Assembly: GCA_046730475.1 (NCBI GenBank)
Contig: JBKPIY010000002.1
Location: forward strand, 1 to 43,132
Source: JBKPIY01 sp046730475
GTDB lineage: Bacteria; Actinomycetota; Thermoleophilia; Solirubrobacterales; 70-9
DNA length: 43,132 bases
Direction: 5' to 3'
Part shown: piece by piece, positions 1 through 8,895 of the stretch
How positions within the stretch are numbered: the stretch's first letter is position 1
Layout of the letters: each line of letters starts with the position of its first letter
Notes under the pieces: generated by a model
What the model saw: only the letters and a program-made list of their open reading frames with translations
Databases searched by the model: none
Told to the model about the DNA's origin: nothing
Position numbers and translations under genes: made by a program

Positions 1-419
1 GGCTCGTACCCGATCGCGGTGACGCTGATCAGCAGGGCGGGGGCGGCGTTGACGTCGCCCCCCATCACGGCCACGGCCTCCCGTCGGGCCACCACGGCGA
101 CGCCGTCGACGAGCTCGATCAGGTCGGACTCGGCGAGGCCGTCGCGGACGCCAAGGACGACGTACGCCTCGCCGGCCTCGGCCGCCATCGCCGCCAGGTC
201 GGAGAGGGCGGCGGCCAGGGCCTTGCGACCGACCGCGCGCAGCGTGAACGCGGGGAGGGTGAAGTGGACGCCCTCGATCAGGGCGTCGACCGAGATCACC
301 ATCGGCCCGCGCGGGTCGACGACCGCGGCGTCGTCGCCGCTTCCGATCCGGACCCGCGACCCCGGCGCGGGCAGGCGCTCGACCAGCCGGGCGATCAGCT
401 CGAACTCGCCGATCTCCAT
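1..419 (-). CDS. thiL: Thiamine-monophosphate kinase ThiL, N-terminal part (runs off window edge)
   Basis: Only the first 139 codons are in the window; the reading frame is open to base 1. ThiL phosphorylates thiamine monophosphate to thiamine diphosphate with ATP in the cytosol, the last step of thiamine cofactor synthesis. The translated start MEIGEFELIARL is followed by the family's metal/nucleotide motif GSGDDAAVV (residues 26-34, Asp29-Asp30), the substrate-side motif VDALIEGVHF (44-53), the conserved SDLAAM helix (73-78) and a GGD turn (120-122). The order and spacing match the AIRS/ThiL fold N-terminal domain. The ATG at 419-417 is the first start that keeps all motifs. It lies 66 nt from the stop of the upstream membrane glycosyltransferase on the same strand, so they may be co-transcribed. 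The C-terminal ATP-binding half is not visible. Confidence 0.9.
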   Translation of the reverse strand, partial: MEIGEFELIARLVERLPAPGSRVRIGSGDDAAVVDPRGPMVISVDALIEGVHFTLPAFTLRAVGRKALAAALSDLAAMAAEAGEAYVVLGVRDGLAESDLIELVDGVAVVARREAVAVMGGDVNAAPALLISVTAIGYE

Positions 420-485
420 CGGGCGAAGGCTAGACACCGGGGGGCGCTGAGGACCGGCTCCAGGTCGGCTCGGAGAGAGATCGGG

Positions 486-1715
486 TCAGGAGGCGGCGGC
501 GGGTGCCCGCTCGCCTCGGGCGACGGCCGCCGGCCCGGGCTCGCCCGGGGGCTCGCGCAGGGCCCAGACGACCGCGCACACCGTGTAGGCGAGCAGCGCC
601 GCGTTTCGAACGGCGACCGCCACCACGAACCGCGCGGTCAGATCGCCGACGCCGCTGTACCAGCTCAACATGAACTCGGTCAGGAGCACCGTCGCCACCA
701 GGATCAGGTTCGGGAGCCGGAGCCCAAAGGCCGCGGCCGACACCGGCAGCACCCAGAGGAGGAACTGGGGCGAGAGGACCGGAGCGAGAAGGACCGCGAC
801 GGCCAGGATCGCGGTCGCGATCTGAAGTGGAGGCGTGCGCCGCCGCCATCCCTCGAGCACCAGGTAGACGTAGGCCGCCGCGAACAGCCCGATCGACAGC
901 GCCCGCGCCAGCCCGGCGCCGTCGGCGACCAGGTTGTAGCCGCCCGCCCCGGTGTCGGTGGAGGCGCCGGCGCCGAGCAGGTGGGCGAGCATCAGCGGGG
1001 TGGCGCCGAGGGTCTCGACCTGGAGCTGGCGGCCGGTGTGGTAGCCGATCGCCGAGCCGAACTCGTCGCCGGTAACGACCACGATCGCCGCCGCCAGCCC
1101 GATCGGCACCAGGGCCGCGAGCAGCGCCCGGCGCGGGGCCGCCTCCCCTCGCAGGAAGCTCGGATAGAGCAGGAGGGGGAACGCCTTCACCGCCACTCCG
1201 GCGGAGAGGAGCGCGGACCAGGTGGCCGACCGGGCTCGCTCCCGGGCCAGCGCCGCCGCCAGCACCAGGCCCGCGGGAACGAGGTCGAAGCGCGATAGCG
1301 CCAGCGGCATCCCGTCGATGTCGGAGTTGGGAAGCGGGCCGAGGCCCGAGAGCCCGATCACGCCGACCGAGTACACCGCGAGCGCCCCCCACACCCGTCG
1401 GGCTCCGCCCCGCAGCCCGAACGCGAGCAGGGCGACGACCCCGAGGTCGAAGGCGAGCATCTCCCAGCCGAACGCCTCCCGGAAGGCCAGGGGCGAGTCC
1501 GAGACCAGCCCCGGCGCGAGCACGATCGGAAGCGACAGGGGCGGATACTCGTAGCCCTGGCTGGCGTAGGGAAGGGCGCCGTCGAGGATTGCCTCCACCC
1601 GGGGGTGGAAGACCTGATCCAGGATCGGCGACGGGTCGCCGATCAGGAAGGCAAGCGCCAGCAGGTGGACCGCGGCGACTGCTGCTGCGGCGATGATTCG
1701 GTCGCGGATGGTCAT
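486..1715 (-). CDS. GT87-family (DUF2029) polytopic membrane mannosyltransferase-like protein
   Basis: A 409-residue protein dominated by hydrophobic helices, starting with a TM segment (IIAAAAVAAVHLLALAFLIG). The loop after TM1 carries a GYEYPPLSLPIVL stretch; this EYPP/YPPL signature is typical of GT87 polyprenol-phosphomannose-dependent alpha-1,2-mannosyltransferases. A further family-like segment, VAVKAFPLLLYPSFL, sits mid-protein. GT-C enzymes of this kind add sugars to envelope glycans on the outer face of the membrane; donor and acceptor here are unknown. It is divergent from the DUF167 gene (starts 54 nt apart). The ATG at 1715 precedes TM1 directly. A second frame is open across almost the same span but is a high-GC shadow lacking membrane character. 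Family assignment is fairly good, exact specificity is not known. Confidence 0.78.
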   Translation of the reverse strand: MTIRDRIIAAAAVAAVHLLALAFLIGDPSPILDQVFHPRVEAILDGALPYASQGYEYPPLSLPIVLAPGLVSDSPLAFREAFGWEMLAFDLGVVALLAFGLRGGARRVWGALAVYSVGVIGLSGLGPLPNSDIDGMPLALSRFDLVPAGLVLAAALARERARSATWSALLSAGVAVKAFPLLLYPSFLRGEAAPRRALLAALVPIGLAAAIVVVTGDEFGSAIGYHTGRQLQVETLGATPLMLAHLLGAGASTDTGAGGYNLVADGAGLARALSIGLFAAAYVYLVLEGWRRRTPPLQIATAILAVAVLLAPVLSPQFLLWVLPVSAAAFGLRLPNLILVATVLLTEFMLSWYSGVGDLTARFVVAVAVRNAALLAYTVCAVVWALREPPGEPGPAAVARGERAPAAAS

Positions 1716-1769
1716 CTCGAGCGACAGGGCCCGCTGCTACCGGCGCTACCACCGCGGTCCCGGGGCGGC

Positions 1770-2048
1770 ATGAATATAGAGGTGCGCCTGACCCCGCGGG
1801 CCAGCCGTGACGAGATCGCCGGCTGGCGCGGCGATCAGCTCCTCGTCCGCGTTACCGCCCCGCCCGCCGACGACCGGGCGAACCGGGCGCTGCGCCGCCT
1901 CCTCGCCAAGCGACTCGGGATCGCCGTCGGGGGGGTCGAGATCGTCCGCGGCCGTCGCGCGCGGACGAAGCTCGTAAGGGTGGACGCCGAGGCGTCCGAG
2001 GTCCGGCGGCGACTGCCCCCGCCAGGGGCATCGGGGCCGGCTGGCTAG
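1770..2048 (+). CDS. DUF167/UPF0235 (YggU-like) protein
   Basis: A 92-residue protein. The start MNIEVRLTPRASRDEIAGW, then LLVRVTAPPADDRANRAL and later VEIVRGRRARTKLVRV are the characteristic strands and helix of the DUF167 family (small alpha/beta protein, function unknown; often near YggT/YggS-type genes in other bacteria). I chose the ATG at 1770 because an upstream extension in the same frame (from 1605) runs antisense into the glycosyltransferase gene and has no family similarity. The TAG stop overlaps the stop of the convergent penicillin-binding protein gene: the four bases at 2045-2048 read ctag and serve as stop for both. No role can be inferred from neighbours. Confidence 0.85.
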   Translation: MNIEVRLTPRASRDEIAGWRGDQLLVRVTAPPADDRANRALRRLLAKRLGIAVGGVEIVRGRRARTKLVRVDAEASEVRRRLPPPGASGPAG

Positions 2049-4249
2049 GGGGTTTCCGCGCCACCGCTCGGGGGAGGCGGCGGCGGGGGCGGGGGAGCGG
2101 GCTGCGGCTGCGGCTGCGGCTGCGGTGCCGGCTTGGGCGAGGGCAGGGGCTTCTGGCCGACGCCGGGGGCGTAGGCGCCATTTTGGTTGCTCGACGAGCC
2201 GCCGCCGCTGGGGGTGGTGTAGCTGGGCGTGCCGCAACCGCTGACCGTGCCCTCGCTGGTCCCCGATCCGGTCGCGGTGATGCTGGAGCAGCTGCTGCCG
2301 CTGCTCGTGGTGTAGGCGCCGTGGAAGGGGACCCAGTGGACCGGGTTCTGGGGCTCCGGGAAGGGGACGCAGTTGCCCCGCTGGTCGATCGCCACCGACA
2401 TGAAGTCGTTCCAGATCTCGGCGGGGAAGGTGCCCCCCGCAACCGCGATCCCATGGACCGAGTACATCGACTGGAGGGCGTCGGGGTAGCCGACCCACAC
2501 CGCGGTGGTCAGCTTCGGGGTGAACCCGACGAACATCGCGTCGTTGAAGTCGTCGGTGGTCCCGGTCTTCCCGGCCTCGTAGGTGCAGCTCGTCTGGGCG
2601 GCGGTCCCGGTGCCGGCGTCGACGTTGTCCTCGAGGATCTTGGTGACCGTCGAGGCGACGCCATCGGAGAAGACGCGATTTCGCTGTGGCTGGCCGATGT
2701 CATCGACGCGGCCATCGGGGAATACGACCCTCCGGATCGCGATCGGCTTGTTGTGAACGCCGCCCGAGGCGAGGGTGGCGTAGGCGTCGGCCATCTCGAG
2801 CGGCGAGACGCCGAGCCGCAGTCCTCCCAGGGTCTCGGCCGGGAGCCCATCGAGGTGGGTCTCGATCCCCATCTCGTGGGCGGTCTGGGCGATCGAGTCG
2901 GGGCCGAGGTCGAGCGCGAGCTGCGCGTAGACGGTGTTGTCCGAGAGCAGGGTGGCGTTGTGCAGGCTGATGTTCCCGGCGTAGGTGTCGCTGTAGGTCT
3001 GCACCTGCCAGGGCCCGTAAACCGGATCGTCGATGCTGAGCGGGTGCGAGTCGTAGTAGGTCGTGTCGGGGTTGATCCCCCTCCGGACCGCGGTGGTGAG
3101 CGCGAACACCTTGAACGCCGACCCGGGTTGGCGGTGGCCCTGGGCGGCGAGGTTGAACTCCTGGCTCTTGTAGCTCCCGCTCGAGGCCATCGCCCGGATG
3201 TAGCCCGTGCTCGGGTCGATCGAGACGACCGCCGCGGAGGGGTCGGTCGAGTAGTAGAGGTAGTTCCGGATCGCGTCCCGGGCGGCGGTCTGGAGCTCGG
3301 GGTCGATCGTGGTATGGACCCTGAGGCCGCCCCTGCGGACGGTGTTGATCCCGTACTCGTCGATCAGCTGCTGCTCGACGTAGTCGAAGAAGTAGGGCTC
3401 CTTGATCTTGCTGTAGCGGTTTCCGGGGTTCAGCTTCAGCGGCTCGGCCACGGCCTGGTCGTACTCGCCCTGGTCGATGTAGCCCTGGTCGAGCATGTGC
3501 TGGAGGACGTCGTTGCGTCGCCCCAGGGCAGCGGTCGGGTTGAGGATCGGGTTGTAGAGGGAGGGCGACTGGGGGAGGCCTGCGATCATCGCCGACTGGG
3601 CCAGGTCGAGCTCGCTGACCGGCTTCGAGAAGTAGATCTGCGAGGCCGCCTGGACGCCGATCGCGGTGCGGCCGTTGATGGTCCCGTAGGAGGCGGTATT
3701 CAGGTACTTGCCGAGAATCCAGCCCTTGGTGTGGGCGTCCTCGAGCTCGGTCGCGATCTTCGCCTCGATGATCTTTCGCTCGAGGTCGCGCTGGGGGTCG
3801 TGGATGTAGAGGTTGCGAGCGAGCTGCATGGTGATCGTCGAGCCGCCCTGCACGATCGAGCCGGACTTGAGGTCGTCGAACGCTGCCCGCGCGATCCCCT
3901 CGAGGTCGATCCCGTGATGCTGGTAGAAGCGGGCGTCCTCGATCGCGACCGTGCCGTGCTGAAGGTCGATCGGGATCTCCCTCAGCTTCACCGGTTGGCG
4001 GGCGAAGTCGGATTGGATGTAGCCCAGCCGGGAGCCGTCGGCCGCATACACGACCGAGTTCGAGGCCGGGGTCACCTCGTCCTTGGCGAGCTGGCTGAGC
4101 GAGGGAGCCTTGGCGGCGACGCCCAGTACCCAGACGCCGAATCCCATCAGGCCAAGCGCAAGCACCGCAGCCGAGATCAGCAGCGTGAGCAGGAACGGGT
4201 TGCGCTTCCGGCTGGTACGCCGGTGGCGCCGTCGAGAGCGCGCGCTCAT
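2045..4249 (-). CDS. Class A penicillin-binding protein (transglycosylase/transpeptidase)
   Basis: Bifunctional peptidoglycan synthase of 734 residues from the chosen ATG. A basic cytoplasmic tail (SARSRRRHRRTSRKR) precedes one TM helix at about 17-42. The GT51 domain shows the catalytic EDARFYQHHG (about 104-113) and QGGSTITMQLARNLY (134-148). The transpeptidase domain has SAFK (Ser377), SDN (436-438) and KTGT (561-564). The C-terminus is a Ser/Thr-rich then Pro/Gln-rich extracellular tail ending in a poly-Pro run. The frame is open to an ATG at 4291, giving 14 more residues, but the 4249 start gives the usual basic-tail-plus-TM layout and has a TACTCT -10-like element 10 nt upstream. It glycosylates lipid II into strands and crosslinks them outside the membrane. 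Lies 55 nt downstream of the MscS gene on the same strand. Confidence 0.95.
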   Translation of the reverse strand: MSARSRRRHRRTSRKRNPFLLTLLISAAVLALGLMGFGVWVLGVAAKAPSLSQLAKDEVTPASNSVVYAADGSRLGYIQSDFARQPVKLREIPIDLQHGTVAIEDARFYQHHGIDLEGIARAAFDDLKSGSIVQGGSTITMQLARNLYIHDPQRDLERKIIEAKIATELEDAHTKGWILGKYLNTASYGTINGRTAIGVQAASQIYFSKPVSELDLAQSAMIAGLPQSPSLYNPILNPTAALGRRNDVLQHMLDQGYIDQGEYDQAVAEPLKLNPGNRYSKIKEPYFFDYVEQQLIDEYGINTVRRGGLRVHTTIDPELQTAARDAIRNYLYYSTDPSAAVVSIDPSTGYIRAMASSGSYKSQEFNLAAQGHRQPGSAFKVFALTTAVRRGINPDTTYYDSHPLSIDDPVYGPWQVQTYSDTYAGNISLHNATLLSDNTVYAQLALDLGPDSIAQTAHEMGIETHLDGLPAETLGGLRLGVSPLEMADAYATLASGGVHNKPIAIRRVVFPDGRVDDIGQPQRNRVFSDGVASTVTKILEDNVDAGTGTAAQTSCTYEAGKTGTTDDFNDAMFVGFTPKLTTAVWVGYPDALQSMYSVHGIAVAGGTFPAEIWNDFMSVAIDQRGNCVPFPEPQNPVHWVPFHGAYTTSSGSSCSSITATGSGTSEGTVSGCGTPSYTTPSGGGSSSNQNGAYAPGVGQKPLPSPKPAPQPQPQPQPAPPPPPPPPPSGGAETP
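2100..2123. repeat. Four tandem copies of a hexanucleotide (GGCTGC)4 in the PBP tail
   Basis: Positions 2100-2123 are four perfect copies of GGCTGC. On the minus strand they encode the Gln-Pro repeats of the penicillin-binding protein tail. Being a multiple of three, copy-number change would lengthen or shorten the tail without breaking the frame. Confidence 0.9.
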
Positions 4250-4259
4250 TCGAAAACAC

Positions 4260-4265
4260 AGAGTA
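4260..4265 (-). promoter_or_regulatory. Possible -10 element for the class A PBP gene
   Basis: On the minus strand the hexamer TACTCT (TAnnnT pattern) ends 10 nt before the ATG at 4249, and there is no Shine-Dalgarno-like sequence in between. That geometry would give a transcript starting within a few bases of the ATG (leaderless), as is common in actinobacteria. No well-spaced -35 is seen (TTGACT at 4296-4291 is 25 bp away), so the call is weak. Confidence 0.3.
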
Positions 4266-4304
4266 GCCGGGCGCCGAAGCCGGCAAGGCAAGTCAAAATT
4301 CGCC

Positions 4305-5078
4305 TTAGCCCGCCTTCAGGAGCCCCGCGGCGCGCAGGGCGCGTTGGGCATGCTCGCGAAGCTCGGCCTCGCGTGCGTCGCGGTCGCGACCCGCCTCCAT
4401 CGCCGCCTTCAGCTCGAGGCGGGCGCCCTCGTGGGTGACGGCGGCGAGCTGGACCGAGCTCACCTCGGTCCCCTCGAGCGCCCGCCGCGCCGCTTCGACG
4501 TCGGCGTCGGCGGGTAACCAGACCTCGGCGATCACCGGGGCCTTCGGGTTCCCGGCCGAGCGGTTCACCACCACCTCGGTCACCACCTTCTCGTTCGGGA
4601 CCACGGTCAGGCCTCCGCCGCCGGTATCGACGCTCGTGTAGGTGAGGGCGATGTCGACGACCTTGCCCTGAACCTCGTCCCCGATCGAGATCCGGTCCCC
4701 GATCCGGATCGGCTGGGTGATCGCCATCAGCACCCCGCCGACGAAGTTGGCGATCACCGTTCGCCCGGCGAGCCCGATGATCAGGCCGAGGACCGCGGTC
4801 GAAGCGAGCACGCCGGTGGCGAACCGCTTGATCGAGGTGAATTGGCTCAGCGCCAGGGCGATCCCGATCGCGATGATCCCCACGAACACGAGCCGGCGGA
4901 TCAGCCGCAGCCTGGTCCTCGCCTCGCGCGAGAACTGGCTCGTCTCCATTCGCTGGGTGGCGCGCTCGGCGCGGCCGATCAGGAAGCGGTCGACCCCGAG
5001 GGCGAGGATCACGGCGACCGCCAGCGTGATCGCCGCCGAGATTTCGTCGCCGTGGTTGTGCCAGAAGCTGTTGTCCAT
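4305..5078 (-). CDS. Small MscS-family mechanosensitive channel
   Basis: A 257-residue protein with an N-terminal TM helix (about 14-32), two further TM helices (about 62-80 and 88-112), then the Gly/Ala-rich pore-lining segment LGLIIGLAGRTVIANFVGGV and the MscS beta-domain: ITQPIRIGDRISIG, GKVVDIALTYTSVDT and LTVVPNEKV. These are the diagnostic MscS motifs; the channel releases solutes from the cytoplasm on membrane tension. The C-terminal part is an alpha/beta domain rich in Glu/Ala/Arg. It is divergent from the HAD gene with only 38 nt between the start codons. The ATG at 5078 gives a periplasmic N-terminus of normal length. Confidence 0.92.
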   Translation of the reverse strand: MDNSFWHNHGDEISAAITLAVAVILALGVDRFLIGRAERATQRMETSQFSREARTRLRLIRRLVFVGIIAIGIALALSQFTSIKRFATGVLASTAVLGLIIGLAGRTVIANFVGGVLMAITQPIRIGDRISIGDEVQGKVVDIALTYTSVDTGGGGLTVVPNEKVVTEVVVNRSAGNPKAPVIAEVWLPADADVEAARRALEGTEVSSVQLAAVTHEGARLELKAAMEAGRDRDAREAELREHAQRALRAAGLLKAG

Positions 5079-5116
5079 CGGCGCTGCCGGGAGCCGTCTG
5101 CTTACATCGCGCGGCG

Positions 5117-5803
5117 ATGACCGACCGGCTCACATCGGTGCGCGGCAGCCTAACGCGGGCCGTCTTCCTCGATGCGCTCGGGACCCTGATCGAGCTCGAG
5201 CCGCCCTGGACCTATCTGCGGGCGGTCGTCCCGGACGAGGTCGACGACCACCGGCTCGTCGCCGCGGTGAAGGCCGAGATGGCCTACTACAAGGCCCACG
5301 CCCATGAGGGCCGCGACCAGCGCTCGCTCGCCGAGCTCCGAGCGCGCTGCGCCGCCGTCCTCTCCGGGCAGCTCGGGGTCGAGGTCGGAGTCGACCAGCT
5401 GCTCGCCGCGATCCGGCTCCAGGCCTATCCCGACGCCGCCCCCGCCCTCAGTGCCCTGCGCGAGCGCGGGGTCCGCCGGGTGGTCGTCTCCAACTGGGAC
5501 TGCTCCCTGGGCGATGTACTGGCGCGCTGCGGCCTCGCCCCGCTCCTCGACGGCGTCGTCTCCTCGGCTCAGGCGGGCTCGCGAAAGCCCGATCCCGCCA
5601 TCTTCGCCCCCGCTCTGGCGGTGGCTGGATGCGAGGCCGGCGAGGCCGTCCACGTCGGGGACACGCGCGAGGAGGACGTCGAGGGGGCGCGGGCGGCGGG
5701 GATCCGGGTGCTGCTGATCGACCGCGATCTCGGGTCCGGCCGCAACGGCCCGGACGGCGCCGAGAGGATCTCGTCGTTGACCGAGATCGAGGAGCATCTC
5801 TGA
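5117..5803 (+). CDS. HAD-superfamily hydrolase (subfamily IA, REG-2/haloacid dehalogenase-like)
   Basis: A 228-residue HAD protein. Motif I is FLDALGTLIEL (around residue 17-28), with the nucleophile Asp but Leu at the position of the usual second Asp. Motif II is VVVSNWD, motif III the Lys in SRKPDPAIF, and motif IV HVGDTREEDVEGARAAG. A helical cap lies between motifs I and II, as in subfamily IA. DAxGTL is known from 2-haloacid dehalogenases and REG-2-like members, where the acid/base Asp is not conserved, so phosphatase activity should not be assumed. It heads a co-directional run with the RDD, CPBP and ABC genes; the next gene starts one base after its stop. Substrate unknown. Confidence 0.82.
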   Translation: MTDRLTSVRGSLTRAVFLDALGTLIELEPPWTYLRAVVPDEVDDHRLVAAVKAEMAYYKAHAHEGRDQRSLAELRARCAAVLSGQLGVEVGVDQLLAAIRLQAYPDAAPALSALRERGVRRVVVSNWDCSLGDVLARCGLAPLLDGVVSSAQAGSRKPDPAIFAPALAVAGCEAGEAVHVGDTREEDVEGARAAGIRVLLIDRDLGSGRNGPDGAERISSLTEIEEHL

Positions 5804-5804
5804 G

Positions 5805-6305
5805 ATGGGCGAGACGAAGGCGACGGCGCTCGAATCGGCGGGCGGTGAGTCCGCGCCCACCTACCAGGGTCTCGGGCGGCGCTCCCTCGCCGCCCTCCTT
5901 GACAACCTCACCTGGCTGGTGGCCTTCGTCGGAATCCTGCTCCCGATCGGGAGCGGGTTCTTCGCGATCAGCGACCTCGCCGGGTGGATCTACTTCGTCG
6001 CGATCTGCTCCGCCTGGTTCAACTACTTCGCCCTCACCGAGTGGCACTGGGGGCAGACGATCGGCAAGAACGCGGTCGGGATCCAGGTGAAGCCGCTGGA
6101 CGGCGACAAGCTCACCTACGGGCAGTCGAGCCTGCGAAACCTTCTCCGGGTGGTCGATTTCTTCGGGGTCGGCTGGGTGATGATCGCCACCACGGAGCGC
6201 CACCAGCGGCTGGGCGACAAGGCGGCGAGGACGGTGGTGGTGAGGAGAACGTCCGGCCGCGGCGAGTCGCCGCCCGCGGAGCGGCGCCAGGTGTCCGGCG
6301 GATGA
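5805..6305 (+). CDS. RDD-family membrane protein
   Basis: A 166-residue protein with about three hydrophobic helices. The motif GLGRRSLAALLDNLTWLVAF has the Arg...Asp signature of the RDD family, followed later by WGQTIGKNAVGIQV and LGDKAARTVVVRR, the usual tail of the domain. RDD proteins are small integral membrane proteins; some act as Na+(Li+,K+)/H+ antiporters but most have no assigned function. The ATG comes one base after the HAD stop, and the last bases (ATGA at 6302-6305) contain the start of the next gene, indicating translational coupling. Confidence 0.85.
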   Translation: MGETKATALESAGGESAPTYQGLGRRSLAALLDNLTWLVAFVGILLPIGSGFFAISDLAGWIYFVAICSAWFNYFALTEWHWGQTIGKNAVGIQVKPLDGDKLTYGQSSLRNLLRVVDFFGVGWVMIATTERHQRLGDKAARTVVVRRTSGRGESPPAERRQVSGG

Positions 6306-7041
6306 GCGGCGGGCCGACCACGGTCGGGGCGCCGCCGCCGCGGTCGCCGCGGGGGCGCCTGCCGGTGATCACCTGGGGAGCCCGGGACGCCGTCTGGGCT
6401 TTGATCGCCGGGTTCCTGCTGGCGACCCTCCTCCCGGCGCTCTTCGTTGCTCCCTTCTTCGACGATCTCAACGAGACGGGGGCGAAGCTCGCCTTCCAGG
6501 GGCTGTTCGAGCTCGTCCTCGTGGGGACCGTGATCGGGGTGGCCTCCGGGTGGCGTTTTGCAGACCTTTCGGCGGCGCTCCCGCGGCTCGGCTTTCGCCG
6601 GTTCGGCCGCTCGGCGGTCTGGATCGCCGTCAAGGGCTACGCCGCCTACTTCGCGCTCACGCTCGCGCTCAGCGTGATCGTCAGGCCCGACCAGGAGGAC
6701 ATCTCCAAGGAGCTCGGCGTCTGCGGGTCGAGCGTCGCGATCGCGGTTCTCGCAGTGGTCCTCCTCGCCCTCGTCGCCCCGGTCGTCGAGGAGATGTTCT
6801 TTCGGGGGATGTTCTTCTCGGGGCTTCGATCCCGGTTCAGCCTCTGGCCGGCGGCTGCGATCTCCGGGGGGCTGTTCGGCCTCGCCCATGCGCCCACCGG
6901 GCCGACCTCCGCGATCGTCCTCGTCGGGCTCGGGGTCGCGCTCGCCTGGATCTATGAGGAGACCGGCTCGATCTGGCCCTGCATCATGGTTCACGTGATG
7001 AACAACGCGCTCGCACTCGCAGTGGCCTTCAACGGATGCGG

Positions 7042-7045
<4 letters not shown>
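6302..7045 (+). CDS. CPBP-family intramembrane glutamic protease
   Basis: A 247-residue polytopic membrane protein with the three CPBP (Abi/CAAX-processing) motifs in order: VVEEMFFRG (Glu163, Glu164, Arg168), FGLAH (His196) and HVMNN (His231, Asn235). These place the catalytic Glu and His residues inside the membrane as in Rce1-like proteases. In bacteria such proteins take part in bacteriocin self-immunity, peptide maturation or surface-protein handling; the substrate here is not visible and no small precursor gene was found nearby. The start overlaps the RDD stop (ATGA) and the stop overlaps the ABC ATPase start in the same way, so the genes are almost certainly one transcript. Confidence 0.88.
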
Positions 7046-8011
<966 letters not shown>

Positions 8012-8019
<8 letters not shown>

Positions 8020-8785
8020 GCTGGCTCCCAACCCCAGGCTCGCCGGGGCCGTCTGGCGAAGGAACTTCCGCGTCTTCTCGAAGCTGTGGCGGGGGGCCCT
8101 GCTGCCGACCTTCCTCGACCCCTTCCTTTACCTGCTCGCGATGGGCTTCGGCCTCGGCACCTACGTCGCCCACATCAACGGCATTCCCTACAAGGACTTC
8201 ATCGCGCCCGGCCTGATCGCCTCGGCGGCGATGTGGTCTTCGGCCTTCGAGACGACCTACAACGTCTACTTCCGGATGAACGAGCTGCGCCTCTACGACA
8301 ACGTCCTGTCGACCCCGGTCGAGGTCCAGGACCTGGTGGCGGGCGACCTCGCCTGGTCCGCGAGCCGGGCGACGGTCTACGGCTGCGTCGTCCTGGTCGT
8401 GGTCTCGCTGTTCGGCCTGATCTCCTCGCCCTGGGCGATCCTGATCCCGCCCTTCGTCGTCCTCGGCGGGCTATGCATCTCGGTGATCGGTTACTCGTTC
8501 ACCGCTCTGATCCCGAAGATCGACCTGTACAGCTACTTCTTCACCCTCGGGATCACGCCCATGTTCCTGTTCTCGGGGATCTTCTTCCCCTTCAACCAGC
8601 TCCCGGGCTGGGTCGAGGTGGTCGCCTGGTTCACCCCCCTCTACCACCTGGTCGAGATCACCCGCGGGCTCGCCACCGGGCCGGATGCCGCCTCGATCGC
8701 GGCCAACGCCGCCTGGCTCACGGTCGTCAGCGCCGCCCTGTTCGCGGTCCCTGTGCGGGCGCTCCGCCGCAAGCTCCTCGCCTGA
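8012..8785 (+). CDS. ABC-2 type permease (NodJ/DrrB type)
   Basis: A 257-residue protein with six predicted TM helices and the ABC-2 conserved region around GITPMFLFSGIFFPFNQLP and FTPLYHLVEITRGL, which is diagnostic of NodJ-like permeases. It should form the membrane half of an exporter with the ATPase encoded just upstream. It starts with GTG (8012) inside the last codons of the ATPase gene, an 8-nt overlap. It is the last gene of the coupled five-gene run that begins with the HAD hydrolase; the following gene has its own 110-nt upstream region. Confidence 0.93.
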
Positions 8786-8895
8786 GCCCGGGCCGGGCGT
8801 GCCGCGTGAGCGCAGCGTTAGCCCGCCCTGTGGATTTCGTTAAGCGCTCAAGTTATCGCTCCAACCCACCCCCGGTTCGCCACAATGGCGCCGCC

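Noticed and set aside
2183..4438. 751-codon plus-strand open frame opposite the PBP gene
   Set aside because: Antisense shadow of a GC-rich gene: no family motifs, Val/Gly/Arg/Asp-rich composition, while the minus strand has all PBP catalytic motifs.
5079..5116. Shared divergent promoter between mscS and the HAD gene
   Set aside because: The 38-bp gap has no hexamer pair that fits either direction well enough to report.
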